Part shown: in pieces, positions 5,513 to 5,823 of the stretch
Layout of the letters: each line of letters begins with the position of its first letter
Numbering within the stretch: the first letter of the stretch is position 1
Assembly (NCBI GenBank): GCA_023388965.1
Contig: JAEWFF010000007.1
Location: 1 to 5,823, forward strand
DNA length: 5,823 nucleotides
Reading direction: 5' to 3'
From: Pseudomonadota bacterium
GTDB taxonomy: Bacteria > Pseudomonadota > Alphaproteobacteria > Rhizobiales > Methylopilaceae
Position numbers and translations under genes: made by a program
The notes under the pieces: generated by a model
Told to the model about the DNA's origin: nothing
The model's database searches: none
What the model saw: the letters and a program-made list of their open reading frames with translations, nothing else

Positions 5513-5823
5513 TCAGCGCCCCGGCCCGCCCGGATAGGGCACGAACTCCGCATCGTCGCCCGGCGGCAGCCGGAAACGGCCGTGCTCGAAATCGCCCGCC
5601 TTCCACGCCTCGCGCGCCGCCTCCAGCCGTTCGCGGGACGAGGCGACGAAGTTCCACATGATGTAGCGCGGCCCGTTCAGCGTCTCGCCGCCCAGTGCCA
5701 CGAACCGCGCACCCTGCTCGCCCGCCGTCACGGTGATCTCGTCGCCGGGGCGGAACACCATCATGCGGCCGGCGGGAAACTCCTCGCCCGCCACCAACAC
5801 CGAGCCCTCGGTGACGTATAGCC
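5513..5823 (-). CDS. Pirin family protein, C-terminal part (5' end outside the window)
   Basis: About 102 C-terminal residues are visible and the frame is open through the right edge, so the start lies outside. The reading LYVTEGSVLVAGEEFPAG, then RFVALGGETLNGPRYIMWNF and FVASSRERLEAAREAWKAGDF, is typical of the C-terminal cupin domain of pirins. Bacterial pirins bind a metal through N-terminal His/Glu residues, and some (E. coli YhhW) have quercetin 2,3-dioxygenase activity; those residues are not in view, so activity cannot be judged. The gene ends with TGA at 5513-5515 and is convergent with the J-domain gene, 93 bp apart. A GTG at 5798-5800 is internal and is not the start, because the family pattern continues upstream of it. 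Confidence 0.88.
   Translation of the reverse strand, partial: LYVTEGSVLVAGEEFPAGRMMVFRPGDEITVTAGEQGARFVALGGETLNGPRYIMWNFVASSRERLEAAREAWKAGDFEHGRFRLPPGDDAEFVPYPGGPGR

Overview
The window looks like a chromosomal segment of a high-GC alphaproteobacterium, most likely in the Rhodobacteraceae (Paracoccus/Rhodobacter type). The reasons are the strong G/C bias at third codon positions, the class II FBPase (glpX)-recJ pair, the BolA gene divergent from a J-domain gene, and gene-end hairpins that finish in GGATATTT. This placement is inferred from family resemblance; no database search was run.

Layout. Positions 1-544 hold no convincing gene and are visibly less GC-biased than the rest. A complete tRNA-Ser(GCU) lies at 545-634 (+) and a complete tRNA-Glu(UUC) at 1264-1338 (-). 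Their 3' ends face each other across a 629-bp slot. That slot holds an AT-rich block, a three-repeat CRISPR-like mini-array (29-bp repeats identical in all copies, 32- and 33-bp spacers, type I-E geometry, no cas genes in the window) and the decayed C-terminal end of a tyrosine recombinase. Together these suggest a tRNA-flanked integration hotspot that has lost most of its cargo.

From 1436 the segment is ordinary core genome. recJ (-) is preceded by a short region with several terminators, then glpX (-) and bolA (-). A J-domain gene (+) is divergent from bolA across 73 bp. The 3' part of a pirin gene (-) runs off the right edge. RecJ acts in DNA repair, GlpX in gluconeogenesis or the Calvin cycle, BolA in Fe-S and stress physiology, and the J-domain protein is a likely DnaK co-chaperone.

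A 45-bp double-hairpin unit lies just downstream of both minus-strand genes whose ends fall next to non-coding DNA (glpX and the pirin gene). Its two copies differ at five positions. Two of these form one compensatory base-pair exchange and two are in a loop, so the unit is conserved as RNA structure and probably acts as a terminator.

The most interesting parts are the orphan I-E-like mini-array beside the integrase remnant and the covarying double-hairpin repeat.
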